33,411 nt of DNA from Melioribacteraceae bacterium (GCA_027013735.1 JALWGH010000185.1:1-33411); one strand, 5' to 3'; positions 7,761-16,886 are shown, counted from the first letter of the stretch. Made by a program: numbers and translations. The notes: a model not told the origin generated them from the letters alone.

Positions 7761-8414
7761 TTAAGCGGTTACCTCAACACTTAAAACCGGTAAGCCGTTA
7801 ACGCTCGCTTCGAGTCTGTCCCCGGGGACGGTTCTACCCACACCTGCGGGAGTGCCTGTAAAAATTAAGTCTCCTTCTTCGAGCGTCATTTTTTCCGAAA
7901 TGTATTTTACAATCCCGGCAGGTTTGAAAATCATATTTTTCAATTGGGATTTTTGTCTTGTTTCCCCGTTTAATTTCAGCTCGATGAATTCTTCAAATGT
8001 CGGATTAAACTTTTCTGCGGAAACAAAATCCCCCACTGCAGCCGAGCCGTCAAAAACTTTTGCCAGCGTCCAAGGGTGTCCTTTTGCTTTCAGCTTGCTT
8101 TGAATGTCCCTCAGGGTCATGTCCAAACCAACTGCGTAACCGCCAATGGCTTTTAGCGCTTCCTCACTGTCCGCATTTTTTATTTGCTCCGTGATTAACA
8201 AAACAAGCTCCGCTTCGTAATGCATTTCGTCGGAATACAGAGGGTGGATTATTTTATCGCCCGAATGAATTAAAACCGAGGCCGGTTTCAGAAAGATTAA
8301 AGGAAATTCCGGCACTTCGTTGCCTAATTCTTCCGCGTGTTTTGCGTAATTCCTTCCAACGCAAACAATTTTGCCTACCGTAAATTCCTTGTTTTCTAAT
8401 TTTACTTTCTTCAT
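7761..8414 (-). CDS. Fumarylacetoacetate hydrolase family protein (FAHD1/YcgM-like)
   Basis: A 217-residue metal-dependent hydrolase or decarboxylase. The FAH core is complete: GKIVCVGRNYAKHAEE near the start, metal ligands Glu67 and Glu69 in HYEAEL and Asp98 in GLDMTLRD, and the C-terminal DLIFTGTPAGVG. This short single-domain form resembles FAHD1/YcgM, which act on acylpyruvates or oxaloacetate. It is probably cytosolic. It starts 10 bases after the exported-protein gene 8425-9678 and is likely co-transcribed with it. A frequent alternative annotation is 2-hydroxyhepta-2,4-diene-1,7-dioate isomerase; nothing nearby suggests a homoprotocatechuate pathway, so the generic call is safer. Confidence 0.9.
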   Translation of the reverse strand: MKKVKLENKEFTVGKIVCVGRNYAKHAEELGNEVPEFPLIFLKPASVLIHSGDKIIHPLYSDEMHYEAELVLLITEQIKNADSEEALKAIGGYAVGLDMTLRDIQSKLKAKGHPWTLAKVFDGSAAVGDFVSAEKFNPTFEEFIELKLNGETRQKSQLKNMIFKPAGIVKYISEKMTLEEGDLIFTGTPAGVGRTVPGDRLEASVNGLPVLSVEVTA

Positions 8415-8424
8415 TAAACTGCCT

Positions 8425-9678
8425 TTAGGTTTTTAATTTCTTCTTCTTTGCCGCGGGGTAAAGAATGTTGTTAAGTATCAGTCTGTATCCCGGAGAGTTT
8501 TTGTGCAGACTCAAATCCGTTGGGGGGTCGCCTACGGCGTGGCGGTAATCTTCCGGGTCGTGACCGCCGTAAAAAGTAAACGTTCCTCTACCGTAATTGC
8601 CGTGAATGTATTTTACTTGGTCCGTGCCTGCGCGCTTGGCAAGAATGACTACCGATTTTTTAATCAATTCCTGGCGGAACATTGTAGTCTGTCCCATAAA
8701 ACCGTGAATTACATTAACGTGGTCTTGTGTCAGCATTGTGGGAACGGGATCGTACTTTGCGGAAAAATCAAAGAGCGTGAAGTAGTCATTTTTCTCGTCG
8801 CCAATTTCCGCCGGCTGAATGTCGATGTTGGAATATTCGTAAACCAGCGGATTCATTTCAAGCTTAAAATTAGTAAAGGCAAGGGTTTTCGAAAAGTCCA
8901 ATTTTTCCTGTGCGTGCGGGTCGGGCGGGTCGCCGTCGTACATTTTGTCAACAATATCAACATTCTCTGCCGCAAGCGCAATGTCGTAGGTGTCCGTTGC
9001 AGAGCACATTGCAAAAAGGAAACCGCCTTTGCCGATGTATTTTTTAATTGCCCTCGCAACTGCTTTTTCCATTTTGGAAACTTTTTTAAATCCCAATTTC
9101 TTTGCTTCGGCTTCGTAAATCATTTGTCGTTGGCGGTACCACTGCGCACCTGCGTAGCTTGCGTAGAACTTCCCGTACTGTCCTGTGAAATCTTCGTGGT
9201 GCAGATGCAGCCAATCGTATTCGTAAATCTTGCCGTTCAGGATTCCGTCAACCCAAATTTTGTCGTAAGGAACTTCGGCATATTCCAGAGCAAGCGTAAC
9301 GGCGTCGTCCCACGGTTTAAATCCGGGCGGCACGTAAACGGCAATCTTGGGCGCTTTCTCAAGCCGTACAACGTCCATGTTAACGTCGTCGCTTTGCACG
9401 TAGGCATAAAGTTTAACGGCTTCTTGAGGTGAAAGCACCTTGAAAGCAACGCCTTTCAATCTGCATTTTGCGGCAAGTTTGTCCGAATAGTTCAACAGAA
9501 ACGAACCGCCTCTGTAGTTCAAGAGCCAGTCCGCCGTGTTGCCTTCGCGCAGGGCATTAAAGGTGATCCCGTAAGCTTTCAGGTGGTCGGTTTGCTGCAA
9601 GTCCATGTAAATTAGCAGTTTTTGCTGCCCGAAAAGCAGGGACGAAAAAAGCAGTAAGATTAAGATTTTTATTTTCAT
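8425..9678 (-). CDS. Exported protein of the 'asparagine synthetase B' label family; function unknown
   Basis: A 417-residue protein starting MKIKILILLLFSSLLFGQQK, a signal peptide, so it acts outside the cytoplasm. ATG 9678 is chosen over an upstream in-frame start at 9732 because the signal begins there. The region after the signal (DLQQTDHLKAYGITFNALRE, then WLLNYRGGSF) matches my memory of a Bacteroidota family that databases often call asparagine synthetase B. That label looks wrong: there is no N-terminal catalytic Cys and no ATP-binding SGG-D motif, and the protein is secreted. The middle section GGFLFAMCSATDTYD and the end GTFTFYGGHDPEDYRH suggest a flavodoxin-like or class I amidotransferase-like/ThuA-like fold. 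It heads a two-gene unit with the FAH-family gene. Confidence 0.7.
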   Translation of the reverse strand: MKIKILILLLFSSLLFGQQKLLIYMDLQQTDHLKAYGITFNALREGNTADWLLNYRGGSFLLNYSDKLAAKCRLKGVAFKVLSPQEAVKLYAYVQSDDVNMDVVRLEKAPKIAVYVPPGFKPWDDAVTLALEYAEVPYDKIWVDGILNGKIYEYDWLHLHHEDFTGQYGKFYASYAGAQWYRQRQMIYEAEAKKLGFKKVSKMEKAVARAIKKYIGKGGFLFAMCSATDTYDIALAAENVDIVDKMYDGDPPDPHAQEKLDFSKTLAFTNFKLEMNPLVYEYSNIDIQPAEIGDEKNDYFTLFDFSAKYDPVPTMLTQDHVNVIHGFMGQTTMFRQELIKKSVVILAKRAGTDQVKYIHGNYGRGTFTFYGGHDPEDYRHAVGDPPTDLSLHKNSPGYRLILNNILYPAAKKKKLKT

Positions 9679-9768
9679 ATTTTCAAAAAGATTTTCATGG
9701 TACAAGTTCAAATCCGGCGGAGAAAAGCACATTTTCCAAATATTTCAAAAACCGTTCTCCTTTTTTTG

Positions 9769-9857
9769 AACTCTCCCCCTATTCAAACCAACTTAAAAAT
9801 TCCTGCGCACCAGGATCCCCCTCTCTTTGAAAGAGAGGGGGAATTAGGGGGTGAGTT
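9769..9857. repeat. Nested palindromic intergenic repeat (REP/MITE-like)
   Basis: A perfect inner hairpin with 12-base arms (CCCCCTCTCTTT, centre G, mirrored; 9817-9841) lies next to an outer imperfect pair: left arm 9769-9784 (AACTCTCCCCCTATTC) and right arm 9841-9857, whose reverse complement is AACTCACCCCCTAATTC. The G/C runs contrast with the AT-rich surroundings. No reading frame is present. It resembles dispersed non-autonomous palindromic elements, though only one copy is in this window. Confidence 0.65.
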
Positions 9858-10028
9858 GGCAATAATATATTTTCTAAAATTAAAACTCTGTTGCTGATTT
9901 CAAATCTGTACCATTTTCATGGTTGTGAAAAAACCGCAAATAAGATAAGTTCCAATTTAGCAAAAAAAATTAAACTCTCCTTTCTTCAAAAACAAATTAT
10001 TCTTATTTTAAGTTTTTGATTGTAAAAT

Positions 10029-10044
10029 TTTGACAACGGTCAAA
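10029..10044. promoter_or_regulatory. Inverted repeat, possible operator upstream of the T9SS protein gene
   Basis: TTTGAC-AACG-GTCAAA is a perfect 6-base inverted repeat 64 bases before ATG 10108, embedded in AT-rich DNA. It could be an operator or chance; no promoter consensus is clearly placed around it. Confidence 0.3.
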
Positions 10045-10107
10045 TTTTTAGATTTTAAACCGTGAAACGAAAATTTTTGTCAAAGGAAATAAAAAAAGGA
10101 GAGCTTG

Positions 10108-12441
10108 ATGAAAAAATTATTTTTGTTAATCGCAGTTTTAGTTACTTTCATTTCCACACAAGGACAGACTTTAATTGAATTTCAGGAACACAATAATTTC
10201 ACACGCATACCTACTGGTAACATCACTCCGATTTCCACCACAAAAGCAAACGAGAAATCTCCGTTCATTACAGGGCACGAAAATGATCTTTACGCCGTAA
10301 TTGAAGTAACGGACACATCCCGCCTTACGAATTTGGCGCTCTTTTATTCTTCCGACGGCGGCGCAAATTGGCAATACAAAAAAACTCTGAAGATTGACGG
10401 TGGAAACTCCCTTTCTCCTCAGGGGTTTTATTTCAAGGACAGATTTTACGTCGTGTTCAAATATTTAACTCCTCAGGAACAAGGAATAATAGTTTACGAA
10501 GCAGGGGACAAGACATTAGACAAAGCAGGAGATTTTAGCAAGGTTATTTCCACTACTGACACTGTGATTAGTCCGTCGATTATTGTAAAATACGGGAAAA
10601 CAGGTTCGCCGATTATTTTTATTGCGTACTACAATTTCACGACATCCGAATTTTACATTTTGAAAGGAACGATAGACAACGGTTTCCTTGTTGACTATTC
10701 AAGAACATTCGGACATCCCGACGGCGGGATGAACATTGACGCTACCTCCGGCTTGGGGCGTGACATGTTTGCCTTTAACGCAAAAATCCAATCTCAGGAT
10801 CAGATTATTGTAATTGAACACACTTACATTAAGGAGTGGGCAATAAAATTCATTACCCGCGGAGACGTGGAAAAATTCAATCCTGTCATCGACTCCTACG
10901 CCGAAGATTGGATTGTTACTTACCAATCCCCCACGGCAATAAGATATTTCGGGCAATTTAGAAGTTACGGAATTATTAAAGATGAAGTGCTTGAGCCCGG
11001 CGCAACTCTGCCGGCTGTGGGAATTACGGAAACGCCTGCTGGTAAAATTGCTTTTGTATTTAAGAAGAACGGAAGACTTTTCAAGCGTTTCAGCACAATT
11101 GAGAACCCGACCGGCTGGAGCGACGAAGTGGCAATGTTTGCCGACACGTTGAAGCCGGGAGGCAAACGTATTTCACTTATCCCCGACAACCTCAACGGCG
11201 GTGTTGCATTTGCAAGTTTAAACCGTTTCGGAGATTACGATGTTTATTTCTCTTCCCTTACGCCTGAAGTTGCTGAAATTCCCGCGCCGTCCGATTTGAC
11301 GGCAATGCTTTCCGACTCGACAGATGTGCTTTTACAATGGACGGACAACTCGGAAAATGAAAAGGGCTTCAAAATCTTCAGAATGGAAAAGGGAATCGGC
11401 TATTGGATGAAAATCGATTCGGTGAAAGCAAACGAAACAAGTTTTCACGACACGACGGTAAAGAAAAACAGGTCTTATTTTTACAAGGTCAGAGCTTTTG
11501 GCGAAGAATCGCTTTCAAAATTTTCCGCTTTCGCACAGGTTAAAACTCCGCAGGGAAAAGTGCCGAATGTGTTCTACTACCGCTTGAATGTGCTTCTTAA
11601 AAACACTTCCGTCGGGAATATTTACTCCACAATTTCCGAAGGGACAATGGTAGAAGACAGAGTACGTTACATTCCGCCTTACAGATTGAACGACATTTTT
11701 GCTTCCGCATCCTCGCCTTACGGAGCGGTTGCTGGAAGCTATTTCAAAATCGGGAACATCAGCGACGACGACCTTTTCCTCGATATGCTATTTGTTTACG
11801 ATTTTAACACACGGCGTCCGCCGACGGTAAAAGACCGTAAGCTGTTTTTCTATTTTATTGTGAACGTTTACAAAATGCCGGGCTACGTTAAGGTTGACAC
11901 GACTTACAAATTTAATGCGGGTGAGTATTTTTACTTTTCCTTCCCGAGGCAAAAGAACTTTACGAATTTTCTCGACTCCCTGAATATTAACCCGGACAGT
12001 GTCGGCTTTGCTTACATTACTCCCTCGGGCTTCGACACAACCGGAATCAAAACCGTAATCACAAAAGACTACGTAAAATTCAGAGCAAGCCACTTTTCGA
12101 AATTCGGCGGCGGGAGGCACAGCATTACCTCAGACGTGGAAAGGGTTGGAACAATTCCGAAAAGCTTTAGCCTTGGGCAAAACTACCCGAATCCGTTTTC
12201 GTCCGGCTCTTCGGAAACACCTTTCACGAACATTACCTTCTCAATAATGAAGGGCGATTTTGTCAGATTAGAAGTCTTTAATATTCTCGGGCAAAAAGTT
12301 ACTACACTTGTGGACAAACCATTGGCGGTAGGCGAATACAAAGTTAGATTTAACGCTGTGGATTTGCCCGCGGGAATTTATTTTTACAGATTAACCGCCG
12401 GGAATCTTAGTGAAGTCAAAAAAATGATTTTAATCAAATAG
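10108..12441 (+). CDS. T9SS-exported protein with Asp-box, FN3 and C-terminal sorting domain
   Basis: A 777-residue secreted protein. It has a signal peptide (MKKLFLLIAVLVTFISTQGQ), an N-terminal region of about 370 residues rich in beta strands with a sialidase-type Asp-box (YSSDGGANW, residues 80-88), which suggests a beta-propeller, then a fibronectin type III domain (about 392-484), a beta-rich module, and a type IX secretion sorting domain (about 686-777: SLGQNYPNPF, LEVFNILGQKV, LPAGIYFYRL, ending KKMILIK). The sorting domain directs transport across the outer membrane. ATG 10108 follows GGAGAG; a TTG three bases upstream is less likely. No catalytic residues are recognisable, so it may be a binding or surface protein and not an enzyme. 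Confidence 0.88.
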   Translation: MKKLFLLIAVLVTFISTQGQTLIEFQEHNNFTRIPTGNITPISTTKANEKSPFITGHENDLYAVIEVTDTSRLTNLALFYSSDGGANWQYKKTLKIDGGNSLSPQGFYFKDRFYVVFKYLTPQEQGIIVYEAGDKTLDKAGDFSKVISTTDTVISPSIIVKYGKTGSPIIFIAYYNFTTSEFYILKGTIDNGFLVDYSRTFGHPDGGMNIDATSGLGRDMFAFNAKIQSQDQIIVIEHTYIKEWAIKFITRGDVEKFNPVIDSYAEDWIVTYQSPTAIRYFGQFRSYGIIKDEVLEPGATLPAVGITETPAGKIAFVFKKNGRLFKRFSTIENPTGWSDEVAMFADTLKPGGKRISLIPDNLNGGVAFASLNRFGDYDVYFSSLTPEVAEIPAPSDLTAMLSDSTDVLLQWTDNSENEKGFKIFRMEKGIGYWMKIDSVKANETSFHDTTVKKNRSYFYKVRAFGEESLSKFSAFAQVKTPQGKVPNVFYYRLNVLLKNTSVGNIYSTISEGTMVEDRVRYIPPYRLNDIFASASSPYGAVAGSYFKIGNISDDDLFLDMLFVYDFNTRRPPTVKDRKLFFYFIVNVYKMPGYVKVDTTYKFNAGEYFYFSFPRQKNFTNFLDSLNINPDSVGFAYITPSGFDTTGIKTVITKDYVKFRASHFSKFGGGRHSITSDVERVGTIPKSFSLGQNYPNPFSSGSSETPFTNITFSIMKGDFVRLEVFNILGQKVTTLVDKPLAVGEYKVRFNAVDLPAGIYFYRLTAGNLSEVKKMILIK

Positions 12442-12450
12442 AGGTTGGAA

Positions 12451-12477
12451 AGGGGGCGGAGTTAAGCTCCGCTCCCT
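12451..12477. terminator. Bidirectional stem-loop between convergent genes
   Basis: AGGGGGCGGAG (12451-12461) pairs with CTCCGCTCCCT (12467-12477) with one G-T pair and loop TTAAG. It lies between the convergent stops at 12441 and 12479. T-runs are poor on both sides, so termination may be partial. Confidence 0.65.
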
Positions 12478-12478
12478 C

Positions 12479-13741
12479 TTAAAATCCGTATTTCAATTCT
12501 AAAAAGAATCTCGAATATTTTTTATTTCTGCCGAAGGGTGAACTTTCCTTTCCCGAAAATATTGTAGCTCCGCAATAAAGATTAACGGCATCGGCAAGGT
12601 TGTAATTTAAAATCGGAAGCAGAAAGAAATCTTTGTCCTTCAAATTAACAACGGAAATTATTTGCACCGTAAAGAAATCTCCGCTATTGATTTTCAGCAT
12701 TGCAGAAGCGGACTGTTCCGTTTTGTCCGGCGCAGTGTCCGGAGGCATTCCGTTTTGTGTCCTTGCCTTCTCTTCCGTAGTCTTGTCGTAATTGAAACGG
12801 ATGTTTTGAATGAACTGCAAGTTAAGGGTTACTTTGTCGCTGAAGTAATAATCTGCGCCGAGAACGTATTTCAAATGATTGTTTTCAACGAAAATATTTT
12901 TACCGTCTTTGTCAGTGGTTTTAAAAAAGGCGCCTTCGCCTTGGAGGGCAAACTTGTCAAAGGTAGTAACAAAATCAGCACCGAAGATGTCAATCTTTTC
13001 GTACTTGGGAGTAAAAAATATTTGCGGGTTTTGCCCGAACATCGTTTCTGAATAGAGCGAAAAGTTTTTATCGTAGCCGTGAAAATAACTCAACGAATAG
13101 TCGAACCAAGGCAGCGAGGAAGACAATCTGAAAGCAAATTGCGAGTTTGCCAGTTTCGTTTCCGGTAATTCAGGCGAGTTTAAATTAACGGCAAGTGGTC
13201 CCATTCGATCAGGCAATTCAATCGGAATTTTATTTGCCTGAAAAACCGGAAGCCAAACAAACTCAAGCGTAAAAGAATCCGAGGGGTAAAAATCAAATTT
13301 TGCTGCGGTTACGGGCACACGGTAATCCTCAACTTCGGCAGAGATGTTCACGTAATCCCACGGGTTAATGTTGTCCGTCGGATTAATCCAATTTGTTGTT
13401 CCCCAAAAGATGAATTGATTACCGATGCGAATGTCCAGCCAATCGACTAAAAACAAATCGATGTAGCTTTCCACGGGGTAAATTCTCATTTTGCCGGGGT
13501 TCAACGAATCGGCAAGGTCGTTGTTAAAATCGATTGCCGTAAAAAAGTCAACAGCTTCGGAAGCCGAGCCCTGAGCTTTTAATTGCAGACGCGTTCCCAG
13601 TTTGTCCAGCCTGTAAGGAGAATTTAAGTTCGGGTGTGCAAAAAACTTCACGTACCCGCCAAAGGAAAAATCCTGTGCGTTTGTTTTTGTGGTTGCACCG
13701 GCTAAGAAAAACAAAACAACAAATATTAGAAGCTTTTTCAT
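12479..13741 (-). CDS. Outer-membrane beta-barrel protein (DUF1302-like)
   Basis: A 420-residue exported protein with a signal peptide ending near TKTNAQ. The mature part starts FSFGGYVKFF and ends LELKYGF, with the terminal Phe of outer-membrane barrels. Residues around 105-130 (RIGNQFIFWGTTNWINPTD, then NPWD) resemble the WG-NPTD-NP motif of DUF1302-type barrels, which often accompany RND exporters. It is the last gene of the TetR-RND-LolA operon and overlaps its upstream neighbour by four bases. It is likely the outer-membrane partner or acceptor for what the RND and LolA-like proteins move. The barrel call is strong; the role is inferred from context. Confidence 0.8.
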   Translation of the reverse strand: MKKLLIFVVLFFLAGATTKTNAQDFSFGGYVKFFAHPNLNSPYRLDKLGTRLQLKAQGSASEAVDFFTAIDFNNDLADSLNPGKMRIYPVESYIDLFLVDWLDIRIGNQFIFWGTTNWINPTDNINPWDYVNISAEVEDYRVPVTAAKFDFYPSDSFTLEFVWLPVFQANKIPIELPDRMGPLAVNLNSPELPETKLANSQFAFRLSSSLPWFDYSLSYFHGYDKNFSLYSETMFGQNPQIFFTPKYEKIDIFGADFVTTFDKFALQGEGAFFKTTDKDGKNIFVENNHLKYVLGADYYFSDKVTLNLQFIQNIRFNYDKTTEEKARTQNGMPPDTAPDKTEQSASAMLKINSGDFFTVQIISVVNLKDKDFFLLPILNYNLADAVNLYCGATIFSGKESSPFGRNKKYSRFFLELKYGF

Positions 13742-14523
13742 TTGACTCCCCTTTGCAGAAATCTTTTCGTGAAAAACTTTGAGGGAATAATATTATTGAT
13801 TTTAATGTCGCTGAAAATCATTTCGCTTGTGTGGTTGTTTTGAATATCCCGCAGCACCATATCGGTTTGAAACCACACTCCGCCAATCTGACTGTAATCG
13901 GGAACGGTAAGAATTTTCCACTTTGCCAGACCCTTGTCGTAGTAAACGGATTTGACGGTTAGAAAAATGTCCTTTCTAATCCAGCGGATTATTTTGCCGT
14001 AGCCTGTTTCCTCTTTTATTTTTTCGCTCGCTGGCAGGCATTCGATTTTGTAGCAAGCTTTTCCGCCGACGGTTTCCGTGCCGAGAAGTTTGTATTTCCA
14101 GTCGTCAAGTTTAGGTTTACCAATGTCGTAGTAAGTAAAATCCGAAGACATGAAATTTCCGCCCTTGCCGCTCGAAGCAATTCGTTTTATTCTTCTCAAT
14201 GCCGGAAGATAAAGGTAACGCAGGTCGTCTGCGTTCTCTCTTTCGATTAAGAGGAATCCCGTCCCTTTAACGTCCGCCGGGTAAACAAAGCGCATGAGCA
14301 TGTCGCTTTCATTCTCGGTGCGTTTGCGTGTGTACATTTGGATTATTCTCCGCCGCATTTTACCGGAGGCATTTGTAAGAATCATTTCAACGCTTGCGCT
14401 CATTGTTTTCCAGCCGCCTTTGTTAAGAGCCGTTTTCATTATTTCGTAGCCGGTAAGTTTTTTTGCCGGCAAAATGGTGGCGGCGGTTAGAAAGACAACA
14501 ACTAAAATCCCGAACTTTCTCAT
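13738..14523 (-). CDS. LolA-like periplasmic protein (outer membrane lipoprotein-sorting family)
   Basis: A 261-residue protein with a signal peptide (MRKFGILVVVFLTAATILPA). The body matches the LolA-like family often named outer membrane lipoprotein-sorting protein: strands with FVYPADVKGTGFLLIER, LYLPALRRIKRIAS and DFTYYDIGKP are characteristic. The fold is an open half-barrel that shields acyl chains. True LolA is shorter and unlinked to RND genes, so this is a lipid or hydrophobe carrier linked to its exporter rather than the housekeeping LolA. It sits one base after the RND gene and overlaps the barrel gene by four bases, which implies equal, coupled expression. Confidence 0.87.
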   Translation of the reverse strand: MRKFGILVVVFLTAATILPAKKLTGYEIMKTALNKGGWKTMSASVEMILTNASGKMRRRIIQMYTRKRTENESDMLMRFVYPADVKGTGFLLIERENADDLRYLYLPALRRIKRIASSGKGGNFMSSDFTYYDIGKPKLDDWKYKLLGTETVGGKACYKIECLPASEKIKEETGYGKIIRWIRKDIFLTVKSVYYDKGLAKWKILTVPDYSQIGGVWFQTDMVLRDIQNNHTSEMIFSDIKINNIIPSKFFTKRFLQRGVK

Positions 14524-14524
14524 T

Positions 14525-16879
14525 TTATTTTTCTCCGTTTTTAATTTTCAAAATTTTCGGATTGAGATTCAAAAAGAACACGGGTAAAATTGCAATTGCG
14601 CCAAAGCAGGAAGTAAACATTGCTATTGCGATGAGCAGTCCCATGTGCCTTACGCCGAGGAAAGTTGAAAAGGTTAAAATCATAAATCCGAGCCCTACCG
14701 TAACGGCGTTTATTATTATCGGCACGCCTGCTATTCGCAAAGTGTTTTTTACCGCCGTTTTCTGATCGCCTTGTTTGAGCTCCAATCTGTGCCGGTAAAT
14801 GTAATGAACGGCGTAATCGACACCCACACCAATGGCAATGGAAGAGGTAAGCATCGTAACAATGTTCAAATCGATTCCAACCCAACCCATGTAGCCGAAG
14901 TTAAATATCATTGCGAAAAAGAGGGGTATGGTGTTGTAAAGCCCTAATTTTATTGACTTAAACAATATTGACGTGATAATTGAAACGAGAATCAAGGAGA
15001 CAATAATGGAAAGGAATTGTCCCTCAACCACAAGATTGTTAATTGCAAGGAATAATTCCGAAGTGCCTGTTAATTCAACTTTTGTTTCCCGCAAATATTT
15101 TTTAATGTAGTCACGTGTCTCTTGGTCAAGTCTGGTAAGGGTTTCGCTGGACTCATCGTCGATAAATGCTGTTATTCTTGCGTTTTGGTAATCGTAATCA
15201 ACAAGGTTGGCAAGGTCGTCCGGTTTGCCGGACATTTCGTAGAGCTGTAAATATTGTGAAATTACCTGCTCGCCCGGCACTTTGAATTTAATTTCTTTCT
15301 CAACCCATTTGCCGTTTTCAAGCACCCAATCCGTTCCCGTTTCTTCAACGGTGTCGGCAGGCACAACGTTGTAAGCGGGATTTTCGGCATGCAGAACTTT
15401 GTTAATTCTCTTAATGTAATCGGCTAACGAGAGCGCCGAGCCGACGTTCTTCCGGGATTTGAGGAATGTTTCGAGCTTGTCCATTTCCCGCAATACTTTC
15501 GGCTGTTTAATGTAATTTGCCGAATCTCCTTCGAACATTACCGAGAGAAAAGTCGTGCCGCCGAATTTCTTGTTGATTTCTTCGTAAGCAATTCTACCGG
15601 GATGGTCTTCGGGGAAATTATTAATCGTGTTGTTTTCCAAAACTATTTTCGGAAACCCCGCTATTGAAAAAAGAATGATTAAAATAATTATTCCGAACAT
15701 TAGTCTGTAATGTTTGATTAAAAAGTCTGCGTAAACATTCACGGCTTTGGTCAGCAAACCTGTCTTGTTGCTTACGCGGAGTTTCCGCGGTATTTTCATC
15801 AAAGCCAAAGAAGCCGGAATAAAACTAAGTGAGAAAAACATTGCGGCAATTACGCCGATTGAAGTAAAGATTCCCAAATCTCCCACCGAGCCTATTTGCG
15901 AAGTGTTCAGCGCAAGGAATCCGGCAGCGGTAGTAACGGAAGTAATGATTACGGGACCATTCAGCTCGTACATTACGTTGCGAATTAACTCTTTCGAGTT
16001 CGGGTAGTTCTTTGCCTCGCCGTGGTAATGGTTCAGAATGTGAATGCCGTCGGCAACGGCAATGGAAGCAAGCAATATCGGCAGCATATTGGTCGAGTGA
16101 CTAATCGGCGTGCCGGTTAGCGCCATTATTCCGATTGTCCAAGTAACGCTAATTAGCACAACCGAGAGCGGAAGCAGAACGCCGCGGAGATTTTTGAAGC
16201 TCAGCCACAAAATCACGATTATTAAAATCAGAACGAGCGGGAACAAAATCCCCATATCGCGCGCCATTCCGCGCCCGAGGTAAAGAGTGAGAACAGGTTT
16301 ACCCGTAACGTAAATTTTACCGTTGAATTTATTTCCGTTAACGTAATCCAGAATTTCTTTTGCTGCATCTTCCGGTTTAATATTGTTTTTCAGGAAAACC
16401 ATTATTCCCGCCATTCTGTTGTCCTTGGAAATAATGTTCTCCGTGGGTAAATCCGAATGAAACAAAGTAAACCTGTATTTTTCAACGTCCGCGGTTGTTT
16501 TTGGCGGCTGGGAAAGGATTTCCTTTACCTCGATTCCTTCTTCAGAGCCCTTAATTACTTTAATATTCGTGGGGCTCATTACCGAATAAACGCTCGGTAT
16601 TTGTTCAATGTGACGGGTAATGTTAAAAATGTCCTGTAATGTTTCCGGCGTAAAGAGTGAATCGGTTTCGTAAGCAATCAGCACAAAATCACGGCTTGGA
16701 AAAATCTTGTTCATTTTGTCGTAAAGTTTTTTTGCCGGAATATGCTTTGGAAGAGAAGATGTAATGTCGGGATCAACCTTAATATTCTTGATGCTGTAAC
16801 CGAAGAACAGAGTTAAAATAACAATAAAGATAATTGTTGTTAGCGGATTGCTAACAACCCAGTCGGTAAATTTTTTCAT
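14525..16879 (-). CDS. RND/MMPL superfamily exporter
   Basis: A 784-residue inner-membrane transporter with a duplicated layout: one helix (residues about 10-30), a large periplasmic domain, five helices, then the same again, giving 12. The candidate proton-relay acids are Asp in SIAVADGIHILNHY (first half) and in IAIGVGVDYAVHYIY (second half), both in the expected fourth helix of each half. This is the MMPL/hopanoid-type class that handles lipids and other hydrophobic molecules, not the three-part AcrB drug pump; no membrane-fusion gene or TolC is present. It stands between a TetR gene and a LolA-like carrier, so a path from inner membrane to periplasmic carrier to outer-membrane barrel is likely. 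Confidence 0.92.
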   Translation of the reverse strand: MKKFTDWVVSNPLTTIIFIVILTLFFGYSIKNIKVDPDITSSLPKHIPAKKLYDKMNKIFPSRDFVLIAYETDSLFTPETLQDIFNITRHIEQIPSVYSVMSPTNIKVIKGSEEGIEVKEILSQPPKTTADVEKYRFTLFHSDLPTENIISKDNRMAGIMVFLKNNIKPEDAAKEILDYVNGNKFNGKIYVTGKPVLTLYLGRGMARDMGILFPLVLILIIVILWLSFKNLRGVLLPLSVVLISVTWTIGIMALTGTPISHSTNMLPILLASIAVADGIHILNHYHGEAKNYPNSKELIRNVMYELNGPVIITSVTTAAGFLALNTSQIGSVGDLGIFTSIGVIAAMFFSLSFIPASLALMKIPRKLRVSNKTGLLTKAVNVYADFLIKHYRLMFGIIILIILFSIAGFPKIVLENNTINNFPEDHPGRIAYEEINKKFGGTTFLSVMFEGDSANYIKQPKVLREMDKLETFLKSRKNVGSALSLADYIKRINKVLHAENPAYNVVPADTVEETGTDWVLENGKWVEKEIKFKVPGEQVISQYLQLYEMSGKPDDLANLVDYDYQNARITAFIDDESSETLTRLDQETRDYIKKYLRETKVELTGTSELFLAINNLVVEGQFLSIIVSLILVSIITSILFKSIKLGLYNTIPLFFAMIFNFGYMGWVGIDLNIVTMLTSSIAIGVGVDYAVHYIYRHRLELKQGDQKTAVKNTLRIAGVPIIINAVTVGLGFMILTFSTFLGVRHMGLLIAIAMFTSCFGAIAILPVFFLNLNPKILKIKNGEK

Positions 16880-16886
16880 CGTTTCC

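Larger units (their letters stand above)
9679..10107. other. Non-coding stretch between divergent genes
   Basis: This 429-base gap separates the divergent exported-protein genes. It holds the nested palindromic repeat at 9769-9857 and a small inverted repeat at 10029-10044. No convincing promoter pair or small gene was found in the rest, which is AT-rich. Confidence 0.7.

Noticed and set aside
8503-9432. A 309-residue plus-strand frame opposite the exported-protein gene
   Set aside because: It is antisense to a gene with a clear signal peptide and family resemblance; its translation is rich in Val, Phe, Cys and Arg with no motif or ribosome site.
8425-9678. Asparagine synthetase B as a functional call
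   Set aside because: No glutaminase Cys2, no ATP-binding motif, and a signal peptide is present.
9817-9841. Terminator for either flanking gene
   Set aside because: Both flanking genes point away from it, so there is no transcript to end.
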